Shown here: positions 18,661-30,590 of the stretch, in pieces
How positions within the stretch are numbered: the first letter of the stretch is position 1
Layout of the letters: each line of letters begins with the position of its first letter
Assembly (NCBI GenBank): GCA_030512335.1
Contig: JAULSU010000003.1
Coordinates: forward strand, 3,782,001-3,846,000
Direction: 5' to 3'
Length of the DNA: 64,000 bases
From: Immersiella caudata
Taxonomy: Eukaryota; Ascomycota; Sordariomycetes; Sordariales; Lasiosphaeriaceae
Notes under the pieces: model-generated
What the model was told of the DNA's origin: nothing
What the model saw: the letters and a program-made list of their open reading frames with translations, nothing else
Database searches by the model: none
Translations under genes and position numbers: made by a program

Positions 18661-20592
18661 TCAAGCCTCCTTGCCTCGAATGACATCCGCCATCCAGCCA
18701 AGTTCATTGACGAGCTCCTCCAACCCCGAGTTGGGAATGGGGCTCGTCAGAAGGGCCGTGTTTCCGACAGGCACATCCGTACCGTCTCGTGCAACCAGAG
18801 CTGGGGAGCCCACAGGTGGTTGTGTGACAACGCTAAGCTTCCCTGCTGTGTCAGGAGTCGACAGCTGCGGGAGGCTATATGTTGAGAGTGCGGCATCCAG
18901 ATCCCTCACGAATGACGAGCGGGCGTCCACTGTAGGCTCGATCCCCGTTAGTACGATGGCCTCCTCGTCGTTTGTCAAGAACAGCTCATCGTCCTCGTCT
19001 TCGGAGTGGTAGAAAGAGGGTAAAGAGTGAGAGTCAGGGGACTGGGGCGAATGTTGGGAGTAGAAACTCGCGTCCGAAAAGGAAAAGCGTGATTGCGGGA
19101 CGGGGGCAGTGACTTCGAGTTGCGGGACCTCAGGAGGCGATCGTGTTGGCGGGGCGGGGGCAAGTCTCTGTGGTTCCGTGGGAGCTGCCTGGCTGTCACC
19201 GACAGTGGATGATATTGAAGGTGAGAAGCACCGCTGAGTTGGAGGTGGGGAGAGAGCGGTATATTGAAGGCTTTCGGAAACGGCTGATGTGGCGAAGTTG
19301 TCGTCGTCCTCGTTCTCTTCAACAATATCCTCTGGGATGGCAATGGTGGGCCAGTCCGAAGCCTCTGGATCCTCAGTTGGCAAGCTGTCGTCCGACAAGA
19401 ATCTCCTCAGCGACTCCGGAGAGATGTCCCGAGATCTGCTTCCCTCAGATGATCGGACACTTCGCTCATCCTCCCACGACGGTGTCTCGGCATCCGTCAA
19501 GAGCGACGAAGAGCTTGCCTTCCGGCTGAAAAGCTTCCGGGGCGAGAAAGCCCAGCCTGATCCTGGTGACATTGATCGTGCGGAACGCTTATGTTGCTGA
19601 AGGAGCTGCGGGGCGGTCCCGATGCGGCGGAACCCGGGGATTTCCGGAGGGACGGGGGCGGCTCGCGGAGTTATGAATTTGTCCAACGGGTTCATCGTCA
19701 TATATTCATCCTCACGCAGCGAGTTCAGGGAGGCGCTCCGCTTCCGATGGGATGACTGCTCAACGGGCACCCAGAGAGTATTTACCGTTTGCCCAGGTAG
19801 GTATGGGCAATTGTTCGTCGATGGCAAGGAAGGATCATGCGCTTCGTTGGCACCATCCAGCTCGTACTGCAGTCTCGGTTAGATCCATGGCGTCAGTCTC
19901 AATGCAAGTCACTTCTTACATAGTAGTAGTAGGTGGCGCCCATCTTGAGTCCCCCGTTTCGCTTGGGAACACTGCCACTATCGCCATCGCAGATAATGTC
20001 CTTGAAAGAATAGCAACCCCGCCATTGCCCACGGTCCCTTCGGATATCACGCTCCATGGTGTATGCTCTCCCAAAGTTATCCCACGAACCAACGAGGTGG
20101 ACTGCTTGCACTGATGGGTGGGTTTTGCTATGCTGCCGTTAGCCGGGGCCCTCCGAGCTCAGTGACATCGCGTCGACGTGTTCGTATTGGGCGAGGTGAA
20201 GCATAGGGATGAGACATGAGTGAGCGTGTATGCGTTTCTTTGCACCCGTTACCCCTTATAGCAAACTGAAGCTCTCATTGCTACCGAGCCCAGAAGTTTC
20301 TGGAGCTCGGCTTCCATGAGAACTTCCATGCAGATGTGACATAGTATGAGGCGAAGCAAAACGTACGTTGTGCTCAAAGTAGAGAAAAATAAGGAAATCG
20401 AGCTCGCCAGCGGTAAGGAGTGAGGGGAGCGAGTGGGGAATACCACGGCATGCACAGGACCAGACTGAGCGGCGAATCGAATAGTTGAAGGAGAGAGGAG
20501 AACGAAAGAGGAGAACGAGAGGATAGAAACCAAAAGGCGATGTTCAAAAGAACTCACAGCATGAAGGTAAAGAGCGTGGTAGTCGGGTCCAT
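18661..20592 (-). CDS. AMPK-type CBM48 glycogen-binding-domain protein, three exons
   Basis: Exons (minus): 20592-20558, 20127-19920, 19866-18661; 482 residues. The first 35-nt exon encodes MDPTTTLFTFML and splices over a 430-nt intron (GTGAGT...CATAG, upstream CTAAC) into KTHPSVQAVHLVGSWDNF, the core of an early-set/CBM48 domain like that of the AMPK beta subunit. WRGCYSF and GGLKMGATYYYY complete it (domain about residues 8-95). The rest is long, Ser/Pro/Asp-rich and probably disordered (SRKASSSSLL, FYHSEDEDDELFL), ending in a short helix ELVNELGWMADVIRG. CBM48 domains bind glycogen or sit in SNF1 complexes, but there is no kinase-binding C-terminal domain, so it is not Gal83 itself. Function is unknown; many filamentous ascomycetes have such proteins. 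The first exon is the least certain part. Confidence 0.75.
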
Positions 20593-23500
20593 CACGAGGT
20601 GTGAAAGTGGACTCGCCCGCGCTTGAGCGGACGAATCCCTAGAGGGGGGCGGCAGACGGGCAGGCGAGACTTATAAGTCGAAATGATAGTGTTGTCGAGG
20701 TCTGGCTGGCTCCACCGACATGGCCAGACGAGATGATCGAGGAGTACAGGTGTACGGCGTGTCTTTGCTCTTTCCGGGATGAAGGGATTGTGTGTTTGGC
20801 CAATGAGGGCGGCAAAGAGCTGTGCGGAAGCGCCGTGATGGAGGGCGACGCAGGAGGCCAACGGATTTAAGTGGACGGCGCTTACAAGCGACAAGCGGCG
20901 ACAACGAAGTCAATGTTTCGAAAGCCCCTGGGCTGACGTTTGTTGCTAGGCCCAATCAATACCGAACTTTGGGACGCAGAGGGCATTGAGCTGTGCCGTC
21001 GTCGAATCCACTGGCGATGGTGGGCTTTAAGGGGGGGGGGGGGCGCGGCGAGGTTCACGCCTTTGTCGTGGTCGAGTCGTGGGGGTTCGTCCCAATAGCT
21101 GCCCCGATGCATCGATCTCCGGACGAAAGCGGCGCAACGTGCTCTATTTCAGGTCGCCTCGTCCCAAGAGCCCCCAGGTCTAGCTAGCACTGGCACCAGC
21201 GGTGCCAGCTCTGCCTCCGCGCTCCCGTCTCCAGGGGGCGCCGCCAGGAGACACAGCTGGGGTCCATGATCTGGCAGGACGCCGAGCACGCCAACGCTTG
21301 GGCCCCGAGCTCCAGGCGCGAACACGGCAAGAGTCGAGGCAACCGATCGATGGCGGGGATTGGCCAGGTCTTCATGCGACGCTAATCTCGCCAGGGCTCA
21401 GCCTGCAAGGAGCCCCTGTCGACCATGTGGGATGTTAATTGGCCTTGTTCCTCGCCCGCTGTTGCACTGGGACCAGCGATGGCACTCCACACTGTTTGAG
21501 CTGCATTGCTGCGTTGCGGCATCGGGCGGCGGTTCGCGGGCACGTCGCTGGACCCTGAGGCCAGGCTGTGAGATTGCCGAGCCAGTGCGGCCGACGAACA
21601 ATGCCGTTTCCGAGTCAAGACACGGTGGAACGGGACTTGACTTGGGCAGACGATGCGAGTAGCAGGCCCACGCTAGCGACGTGAGACCAGTTAACCTGTT
21701 GATGCAGCCCGTAGCAAGGAACAAGGAACGGCGTCCACGGAAACCGGTGTGCCACTGGGGCGATATGTCGGCCACGAATTCCCATCGAATCGGTCGCGGT
21801 GGCCGCCAGAACGAGAGAGGTTAGCACAGACATGACCGTGATGCAGCCGCGCCGGATTAGGAGCCCATGACGACGATGCGACCTTCAGCTCAGCCAGTCC
21901 TGAGGCCGCAACATGGCATTCAATTGCCGCATTCTTTCCTTCGCATGAGTGCGCTGCACGCAGCGGCAGCAGCAAGCACAGTCGTCACAACACGGATGGT
22001 CGTTGTCAGCGAGGCCGATGATACGTCGCTGGTGTCTCAGCGTGCCCAGAGACTGGGGAACCGGCAACAGCAACGAACCTCTGGGCTCGACCTGAGCTGG
22101 TATTTCCACTTGCCCATTGCGGCTCTTTGGTTCATCAAGAGCGGCGGCATCGCGCAATCGATGAGCGCTCATTCGGGCGCAGCCGTTTTCAAATTATTGG
22201 TGAACAATAAGACGGAAATAGGCATTACCTTGAGATTACCAGGGGTTGTGTGGAGGTGCGTCGTCTCAAGGCTCGAGCACAGGCCAACCTGTCAGTTGGG
22301 TGTCAGCGAGCCAAGAGAAAATCCAGGGGCCCCAGCCCATTGCTCGCCAATCTTGACCTCATGCGCCGGTTATTGTCGTTCCCGGATATCCAATTGAGTC
22401 GTAGAAAACAAAAAGTGACCCCGAAACAATTACAACTCTCAGCTCTGGCGGTCGTGGCATCTGGACCGACGCCATCGTTTTCAACGTGCAGCAGACGCCA
22501 ATCAGCCCACGAACTGTCTCGGAAAGAACGCCCTCCCCCAGGTTCCGCATCCCACATTTGGCTGACCTCGCCTTCCTACCCGTGGACTCAGAATCCGAGA
22601 TGGATCGCTTGCTTCGCAGAGGGCGCTGGAGAATGGGCGAGTCAGCCATCCATGAATTTGCCGTGGTGCCAACACACCGCATTGTGTGCGACCCGTGGAC
22701 GACCCAGACCCAAGGATTTCGAAAGGGCGGTTGCTCGCAGCCACAGCAGCCCGCTGCAAGCCACGAAAGAGGTGACCACCCTCCCATGGTTCCACGAGGG
22801 GGGTTTGTCCGATTGTCCTGGAACCAACAAACCGTTGTGCAACTGGTTACTGGCTAGTACAACCGACGACACCCTCACGATCACAAGCTCTGTTGTTTCG
22901 TTTCCCGCCGCCCACCTCACCGCAGATGTGGCTGGCTTCCTGCTTCCAGGTGTTCAGTTCAAGACCAACGGCCTCAACTTCATGCAGCTGGGCTCACTCA
23001 TCCAGGGGAACCCGCCCGTTGCCCGCAGAAACCAAAACCGCCCCCCGCGTTTACGGAAGCGGACCCGAGACATAACAACCGCCTCCAGACGGTTCCCACG
23101 ATCCACATTCCGATGCCTGCCTATCCGGCGCTCACCACGGCTTCTGGAAGGATTCCTTCGCATTGCATCCGGACTGCAGGCCACCATTCTACAACTTCCG
23201 CTTGTGCTAGTAACAGTACGGCGGTCCCTCCTGATCTCGGAACGATAATGCGTCCCTCCACTTACACCACTCTGGGCGTTGCACAAGTACGCTCTAATTG
23301 CGCAAGCAAGGGAGGCAGCACAGCAACAGAAGCAGTGATCTCGGTCTTTCCGGGGTCGGGGGAACACGAGATGGTCTCGTTTCCCCGGAGTACCGGCGTT
23401 GATCGTTTTGTCTCTGACCGCCCGTTGGCCGTCACACAGTAACACAAAGTCCTAGAGACGATCACTTGACTTACTGCATTTTCATTTCCCATCCAAAAAG

Positions 23501-24590
23501 ACGAGATGAACGATGGGCTTCGTGTGCCTTCCAGTCAATTTTCGACGCCGAGTCGTGTCCGGTCTCGCTGGCTGCTTCCCACGGCAGACAAGGCGCTGGC
23601 GAAACCTTGAACGATGCGAATGACATCCAAAGCCAAGAGTATTTTTTCCCTCGTCTTATCCCACGTCAACCTTGCGAGCGGCAAAGACCAGGCACCCATC
23701 ATACTCTCATGCTCTCGCCGTGCCACCCTCAGAGATGATGGTTTGTGACATATGTTATACTGATATAGTTCACCGACAGGGGGACCCTGTGCATCGGTCT
23801 TTCCCGACGAAACAAATGGCCCCCCAATTTGTAGCATTTTCAGTTCCTCTCGAGACCACTAGAGTTCAGTCTGGGAATCTCCCCACTGATCCTCTTCAGG
23901 TATTACCATTAAGAAGCAAGGAGCTCCCACCCGTCGCCCTCCCTACTACCCAGCAACATGATCTCACACTCCTCTGATCCGAGGGCAGGCCGATCTCCTT
24001 TATTGCAAGGATCACCATCCTATCCATTCCTGAATATCCATCCCCTCCGGCCCCCTTTTCCCACGGCGAGCAGCGGTGGCCTCGAGGCAGTTTTGCCTAT
24101 GTACACGCCCAAACAACGCCGCACGACCTTACCCGGCTATACACATCCATCCATCCAGACAAACATCCACACATTCATCGTTCCTTCCTCTCTGAACCCA
24201 GCCATTCAGTGCTCGGATCCATTCCCGTCCCGCCCCTGAACAAAAAGCGCGAAGAACACCCAAAGAAACGCAAAACGCCTCTCCCATGCCAATCAGAATT
24301 AAGTAGCGTTGTGTGTTTTGTGTCATCATCTCGGTGTGATCCAAGAACCAAAAAAATGAGAAATTTAGGCCTTGACTTTTCCCAAAGAAAAGGCCCTGCC
24401 CAGCTCCTGCTTCATGCCGCAAAGAAGCTCTCGCAAGCATGCCCAGTAATACACGCCCAGCGAATGTCTTGATTACAAGGGATCGGTACATACAAATTCC
24501 GACACGAAAAAAAGAGCCAAAGGCTTTGGGAACGGCGAGGTGAGAAGAGAGGGTGGCTTCGTCTCGTCACCGCGAGCGAGCGAACTTGAT
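20593..24590. other. 4.0-kb gene-poor region
   Basis: No supported gene. The left end is the promoter of the CBM48 gene and the right end the 3' flank of SUR2. A G13 run lies at 21031-21043. Many overlapping frames exist, the longest at 22250-23248 plus (about 330 codons), but it shows no domain, has no convincing ATG context and is overlapped by similar frames on the other strand. A non-coding transcript cannot be excluded. Confidence 0.45.
21031..21043. repeat. Homopolymer run of 13 G
   Basis: Thirteen consecutive G in intergenic DNA. It is of interest mainly as a difficult spot for sequencing and assembly. Confidence 0.9.
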
Positions 24591-25849
24591 TCACCTTTGT
24601 GTCTTGCTGGCTTGCCTTGGTTTCCCATTGGGCTTGCCATTGGCGATGGCGGAGCTCTTGCCGTTGGGTGCCCCGTTAGCCTTGCCATTGGGAGCGCCGT
24701 TGGGTTTGCCGTTGGCCTTCTTGGCTGCGGCGGTTGCCCTTGTGCGTTCGTACTTGAGCTTGGTGTCGCCCTCCCAGCGGGTGCCGAGCCACCTGTCCCA
24801 GATGGTGAAGAAGGGCTGGGAGAAGTTGGTCTTGATACCCCAGCTCTGATGGTGGATATCGTGGTAGGCTGCGTTGTTGCTGGTAATGCGCTGCAGTGGG
24901 TCCCAAGGGAGTGCATAGCCGCAGTGATCGTCGACCGTCTTCATCATGGAGCCGACAAAGTAGTACATGCCCAGTCGCGGGGTCATGAAGGACGCCTTGT
25001 ACGCAAGGGCGGCCCCGAGGGTGTCAAGGATGAAGCCCTCGACTGGGTGGTTGTAGAGGGCACCGTATGCGTAAGGGACATACAGGCGGTGGTGGCGCGC
25101 GTGCCAGTGAGCTGTTGAACGGGTTAGCATCTCGGAGTAAGGCCGAATCTTGACTTTTCTGACTCACTGTACATCCACTTGTTGACGTGCATGGCACGGT
25201 GCCAGAAGTACTGCCATGTGTCCATGAAGCAGACGGCGAGCCAGCACTGGAACGTCGGGATAATGACCCAGTAAATTGCCTTCGCCGCCATAAGCTCCCA
25301 CATGGCAAACGCGGGGACCTGGACTCCGCTGACACCATCGAGCTGGGTCGTCAAGAAAGGATAATGCCCACCGGCCAGAGCGCCAGCCAGTAGCGGGTGA
25401 GAGGCGGCCATGTTTTTGGAAATTGATGTGGCATTTAGTCCGAGAACACCGAGGATCGTGGGAAGGCTCCGTTGCGCAAGGCGGATGCGTGTCGCCCAGA
25501 CAGCCACATCGTAATCCTCCATGCCCGTCATCTGTTGCGCCTCGGTCAGGTTTAGGACGGCGACCGTGGCAATCTGGATTATTTGTTCAAGAATGACATC
25601 GCGAAACACCTGCCATCGCGAGGCGAGGTTGCGCTGCGAAATTTCCTCGGGCGTGTGCAGCCGGTATTGCGGGAAGAGGTCGAAGACGTCGATGAAATGA
25701 AAGAAGATGGACACGGCCCAGTAGGCGATGTGCGGCGCAAGAATTGACAGCCAGAAGTCGGAGATGAATGGCAGGAGATCAGGCATCGGCCGCAGCTCGT
25801 AAGTCGGGAGCGGCGGCAGGTCCGAGGCGGATGTCATGTTCGCCATCAT
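24591..25849 (-). CDS. SUR2: Sphinganine C4-hydroxylase (Sur2), two exons
   Basis: Diiron membrane hydroxylase of the endoplasmic reticulum that converts dihydrosphingosine to phytosphingosine for ceramide and inositol-phosphoceramide synthesis. Exons (minus) are 25849-25168 and 25111-24591; 400 residues. The histidine clusters of the family are present: HRAMH, HWHARHH (created by splicing) and HDIHH. Conserved blocks RLYVPYAYGALYNHP, DDHCGYALPWDPLQ and FSQPFFTIWDRWLGTRW fit Sur2 rather than Erg3 or Erg25. Hydrophobic segments lie near residues 28-50 and 165-205. The intron 25112-25167 is 56 nt with a GCTAAC branch. Start options are Met codons at 25849, 25846 and 25837. The last 40 or so residues are an Asn-Gly-Lys/Pro-Asn-Gly repeat tail, unusual for the family and probably disordered and cytosolic. 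Confidence 0.93.
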
Positions 25850-27051
25850 GGGCGGCGGGTCGGGCGGGTGTGCGACCAGGTGAGCGACCGGGTGATCCGG
25901 GGTCGCGTCGACGCGGCGAGCGTGGTGCCGACTGCAGCTTCGGGTGGCTTCAACTGTTTGCCTCGACGCGAGGCCGAGAAGCAGAACAGGAGGAAAGAAC
26001 TGTCGTCGCAACTGGTGCACAGCAGCGCTCGGCGGGTCGAAAAAGGATTTTGTCTACTGCTACAAGAAAGGAGAACGGATTGTCGTAAAAGCCCGGATAG
26101 TCCGTCAAAGAGTGGCGTGCACGGTCTTGGCCGTTCTTATCAATCTCGCTTGTCTTGAGTCGGCAGCCGATTCGTCGAAATATCTGGCCACTGGTCGAAC
26201 GACCTTGTTTTTTTCGCCTCTCAAGCACCAGGTTTTGAAGTATTGAGGAATGCTGGTCAAGTCCCGTCTAGCAATATCAGATGGTTGTCAGACCATGGGC
26301 CGGTGCAGCCTATTCATGTTGGGTTCTTCGTCATCACGCTGCCCCTTTTTGATGTACTTTTTTTTTGACGGGCGAATGGACGGGTGGGCTGCATCGGCCC
26401 GCAGAAGGCTGAACAATCCCTAAGGCTTGGCAGGGGACCGACTCCTTCCAATGACCTGCATCAAACAACACCACCAACTCCCACCTGGTACGCAGTACCC
26501 AAGGTGCTTACTTCATCGCAACAAGGTGACCACCTCACTCAGCTGGGAGAAACTCCAGGGCAACTGCTAGAAAGATTGACCCATCAAGACACAATATGTG
26601 CCGATTCCTCTACCTGACCGAGCTTCATCAATTACGAAGAGCGAACTCCACTGATCCCAGCAAGTGATATCGCGTTCGGATGCGCAGCGCGTGGACCGGG
26701 GCTGAATACCGCACGGGTTAGATCCTATTTGGGCAACTTTGCTTGGTAAACATTTTTCTTATTCTACCGCAATTCAGAGCCTCGTCCGAAGGGTTTTGAA
26801 GTGGCATATAAGCCGATGGTCGCCATGGAAGGTAATGTGACAGCACAAGGTGGTGCCTCAGCCACAACTCTGGGTTGACAGACGAGGTTCAATTTGTAAA
26901 ACGCATCCCGAACCTGCTTGGAATCTAGCAGCCGCTAACGACAACGGCAAATCTCTAATTGTATTTCGCTAATTTTCTCGACGGCAACATCGGTCTGCGT
27001 TGAAATCGGGGCCTGTGAGAGGAGGAGCACATACCTCGGCACTGTTGAAGT

Positions 27052-27071
27052 CCAGCCAGCCAGCCAGCCAG
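27052..27071. repeat. (CCAG)5 microsatellite
   Basis: Five consecutive CCAG units followed by CCCAG, in intergenic DNA upstream of TCTP. No function is implied. Confidence 0.85.
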
Positions 27072-27696
27072 CCCAGCGCTTCGGGTCGGCTTAAGCAACT
27101 TGAAGGATTGTGAAGGTATGGAAGGAGATGACGGCATGGGACGACCCTTGAGGTGGAAGAGCCAATCAACCTTAGAGTCATGGACATTCTTCTGCACGAT
27201 GAAGCCATGCACCTGGCTTCCATGCCCAGTATCCAGGAAAGCAAAGCCTTTTACAGAGCGCAAGGGAGTTCAAGCAGTAGATTAAGTGATGTACGGTGCC
27301 CTTATAACAGAAATCCACCACTTCTGCTGCATGCGAACCTAAATCCCAACTCTGAAGATCAGACATTGAACTTAGTTGTCAAAAGTCGTGGGAGGGACTT
27401 AACGTACGGTAGGTAGGCTGACACATTGCTGGGGTGTCTGTCAACTGTAACTCCAACTTCCAGATTTCAAGTTCTGAAAACGCTTGTGGGAGAGAGGCTG
27501 GATCATGGCCGTAGCAAAGTCGAGGTAGTCGAGTTGTAACGGCTCGCCCATCTGAAAGTTCAATGCGAATTCTGTGTGTAAAGGGGATCCCCAACGCTAC
27601 TTTGAAGCAACATGGAACCCGTGCTTTTGCGAACTGACAGCAGAGTCAGTCTGGTACACGAAACTTTGCCAAGCGTTGGGATCTTTCAAACTGCGC

Positions 27697-27706
27697 TAAC
27701 CCTAAT
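27697..27706. promoter_or_regulatory. Telobox-like CTAACCCTAA in the TCTP promoter
   Basis: The motif matches the TTAGGG telomere unit and lies about 190 bp upstream of the TCTP ATG. Such elements accompany ribosomal-protein and other translation genes in several eukaryotes. Its role here is inferred. Confidence 0.4.
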
Positions 27707-27895
27707 CAGGTTTGGCGCCTTCAAAACTTGCCCCTCCGACCCCTCCTTGCTCCAGGTCTTTCTCGCCCGTTATTTTTCAACCCCTCAATTCTTTTGGACT
27801 TGCTTGCTTCGAGTCTCTCCCTTCTTCGACACCTTCTTATCGCTCCTCGATAGATCTGCCCATCACATCTCAGTCCCTCGACCAATTCTTTCAAG

Positions 27896-28743
27896 ATGAT
27901 TATCTACAAGGTAAGCCTTCCAGCCGGGAGTCGCACACCCCGCGTCCACCAGGATTACGCGCAGCTTGTCGCATGCCTTGTTTTGGGCCAGCTAACCCGA
28001 ACCCCGCTTCCCACAGGATGCCATTACCGACGACGAGATTATCTCGGACTCATATGACCTCAAGGAGGTCGATGGCGTCGTCTACGAGGTCGACTGCGCC
28101 ATGATCGTCGAGGGTGCCGTCGAAGTCGGTACGTGAAGCCCCGCCCCCGCTTCCATTATCGCATCGGAAGAAGGACAAGGATTGGTTGGAGCGCACGAGA
28201 GTCCATCGCTAACACGCTGCTCTCCCCGACGCTTAGACATTGGTGCCAACGCTTCTGCTGAGGAGGCTGAGGAGGGTGTTGAGGATGCCGCCGTCAAGGT
28301 CAACAACGTCGTCCACTCTTTCCGTCTCCAGAGCACCAGCTTCGACAAGAAGTCCTACCTTACCTACCTCAAGGGTATGTGGCCTGCGTCTCCGCCATAC
28401 CGGGCAGGAGTCAAAGTTAATCACTGGGGAAATATATAGGTTATATGAAGGCCGTCAAGAAGCACCTCCAGGATTCTGGCAAGTCTGAGGCTGAGATCAA
28501 GGACTTTGAGACCAAGGCTGGCGCTTTCGCCAAGAAGATCATCGGTAACTTCAAGGACTGGGAGTTCTACACTGGAGAGTCCATGAACCCCGATGGAATG
28601 TGAGTCTTGCAGTTTTTACCCAAGTATGAAATCAGATTCGCTGACAATGCTCGAATAGGGTCGTCCTCCTCAACTACCGTGAGGACGGTGTTACCCCCTA
28701 CGTCGTTGTCTGGAAGCACGGCCTCAAGGAGATGAAGGTTTAA
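27896..28743 (+). CDS. TMA19: Translationally controlled tumour protein (TCTP/Tma19), five exons
   Basis: Abundant cytosolic protein associated with ribosomes and stress responses in yeast. Exons: 27896-27910, 28017-28128, 28237-28374, 28440-28599, 28659-28743; 510 nt, 169 residues, the usual family length. All four introns have GT/AG borders and consistent phases. The first coding exon is only MIIYK, followed by DAITDDEIISDSYDLKEVD. IGANASAEEAEEG is the usual acidic loop, KSYLTYLKGYMKAVKKHL the helical hairpin, and the protein ends VVVWKHGLKEMKV. The short first exon and intron-dense 5' end are typical of highly expressed translation genes in filamentous fungi. A telobox-like motif and a pyrimidine-rich leader lie upstream, consistent with co-regulation with ribosomal genes (inference). 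Confidence 0.96.
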
Positions 28744-29016
28744 GGGCGGTCAAACCAAACTCCCTTTATCTTGCCCCCTAGAAAAATTCTGCTGCCTCGT
28801 TTTTGGGAACATATACAGCAAACCGAGTTATTCCATTTCACGATACCTTCATGTAAAGAGCCTGGTTTTTGCATCTAATTGCTGCACCCTCAGTGTGAGA
28901 TGAACATTTTCTCTGCTCAGCCTGTATCGTGAACTCCTCAAAAATGCCGAGCTTGCCTGAGGTGTGATCTTCGATCTTGCAACATCCCGCCGTGCTATCT
29001 CTCGGCCTCCGTATCT

Positions 29017-30243
29017 TCAGAACTGGGGTCTTGTCGCCAGCGGAATAGGGGGAGGTGTTCCGGCGCTATCCTCGCCTCTGAATGCTTGCAGCTTCTTTGG
29101 CGGGGGAGGCGGTGGTGGCTTCTTCTTGGCCAACATCGTCGCCGCCGGCACTGCCTGTCCCATACTGCTCTCGTTCGCGCCATCCTGCTGATTCAATCGC
29201 CCACCATATTTCCCATACAAATCCCCCACGGTACGCATACCAGAAGCGGCTTGGTCTCCATGTCTTTGGCGAAAATTGTTCGCTGTCGAGGCCGTAGCCC
29301 GGGCATCGGACATAGACACCGAACTTGGATCTTGGCGAAACGCAGCTGCGGTTTGGAGAGCGGCGCGTTTCTGTTCCAATGTAGTTCCTCGTGTCGGCGC
29401 CGCGGGTGGCGGCGACGGAGAGTGCGAGTTCCCAAGGCGTGAGAACTGGGACTGGAGCTCGTTGAGGGCCGGTGCTTGGATTGGTTCGGAGGTGGAGGTG
29501 GAGCTGGATCTTCCGATGCCAAGTCCGGGGACGGATATGCCTGCTGCGCCGAGGCGATTGATAGCACTTTGGTTTAAGGGGACGAGGTTTGATGGAGATT
29601 CTGCACGGGCTGGGATAGACGGGGATGCTGCTGCTGGAGACGTGGCCGTGTTTCGGGGCGGGAGGCGAGGCGGGAGGCGAGGCGGTGTAGGTTTTGTGGA
29701 GGGTGCGGAGGGGCCCGGGGCCGAGTTTCCGGTGCCATCCCGTCGAATAGGCGGAGGGGGGAGGTTGGAGGTGGAGAGTCCGGTTGTGTTGACGCGGTAT
29801 TGCTTTGGGGGGGCTGCCGGTTCTTCGGCGGTGATAGGTTGGGTTGTTGAGGGCGGATGATGCGGGGAGGTCGGGGATGCGGCGGAGAGAGGTCTAGATA
29901 TCGGCGGGGACGGGGTTCCAGTTGAAGAGTCGGCCCGGGAATGGCGAACTGGGGGTGGGCCGAAGCTTGAGGGATCTTGGAGTGAGGTGAGCGGCCTTGC
30001 GGTGTGGCTTCTACTTCGAGTCTGTTCCGACGGTTAACGGTGAGGCGGACGATGACGAAGTTTTGGGGAATAGTACATCACTGTCTCCGCGGCCAACTAA
30101 GCTTTTCTGGGTCCCAGATAGTCAGTACGGGAGAGGTATTTCTAATGGCGGATTGTCCCAACCACTTGGCCCTTCAGCGTCGTTCCCTCTTTTTCGGGGT
30201 GCCATCCATTTTTGAGGACGTCCTTGTAATTGAAGCCCGACAT
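29017..30243 (-). CDS. AIM3-like proline-rich SH3-ligand protein, two exons (donor uncertain)
   Basis: The long exon 30021-29017 encodes a low-complexity protein with many polyproline SH3-ligand motifs (PPRLPPRLPPR, PPPPPPPKK), a conserved PLNQSAINRLGAAG block, and an alanine-rich helical region EQKRAALQTAAAF, SMSDARATASTANNFRQRHG. I associate these with fungal Aim3-type proteins, which in yeast bind the Rvs167 SH3 domain at actin patches. The proposed first exon (30243-30166) encodes MSGFNYKDVLKNGWHPEKEG, which I recognise as the family N terminus; it must splice before an in-frame TAG. The best phase-compatible donor is GTGGTT after codon 26, with acceptor CAG at 30022-30024 and a GTTAAC branch site. 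This gives 360 residues. The donor is non-consensus, so the join is tentative. Confidence 0.65.
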
Positions 30244-30590
30244 ATTGTTCCAAGTGTCCGACGATCCGGATAAATACTAGCAAAATATGAAGCAGCCCAA
30301 AAGAAAACAAATCTCCCAAGACCGGGAGATTGACAGGTGGATTCTAGGTTGAGGGTTATCACCGACTGAGAAAAGTCCCCATGTGCCCCTCAGTGTCTTG
30401 TGCATTGCATCCCATGATCCCTGTGACGTAACGGGGTGTCGCTTACTGGGGTCATTCCAGTCGCCTGCAAGAATTGTCGCCTTGCGCTTCAGGCACCAAC
30501 AACGCGCCCAGCGTCAACTTTCCACACCACAGACCGCGTCGCAATCGCGCTTTGGAGAAACTCAATCAGCAAAATCCCGGATCACCAACC
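30244..30590. promoter_or_regulatory. 347-bp divergent promoter (AIM3-like / MTW1)
   Basis: Two start codons on opposite strands are 347 bp apart, so the promoters share this segment. No specific element is recognised. Confidence 0.5.

Larger units (their letters stand above)
25850..27895. other. 2.0-kb divergent intergenic region (SUR2 / TCTP promoters)
   Basis: No gene is seen. It holds a five-copy CCAG repeat (27052-27071) and a telobox-like CTAACCCTAA (about 27697-27706) roughly 190 bp upstream of the TCTP start. The last 180 bp are pyrimidine-rich with CTTTCTCG- and CCTC-type stretches, as usual for strongly expressed fungal genes. Confidence 0.5.

Noticed and set aside
22250..23248. 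Open frame of about 330 codons on the plus strand
   Set aside because: No recognisable domain, no good ATG, and similar-length frames overlap on the other strand. Low stop-codon density in GC-rich DNA explains it.
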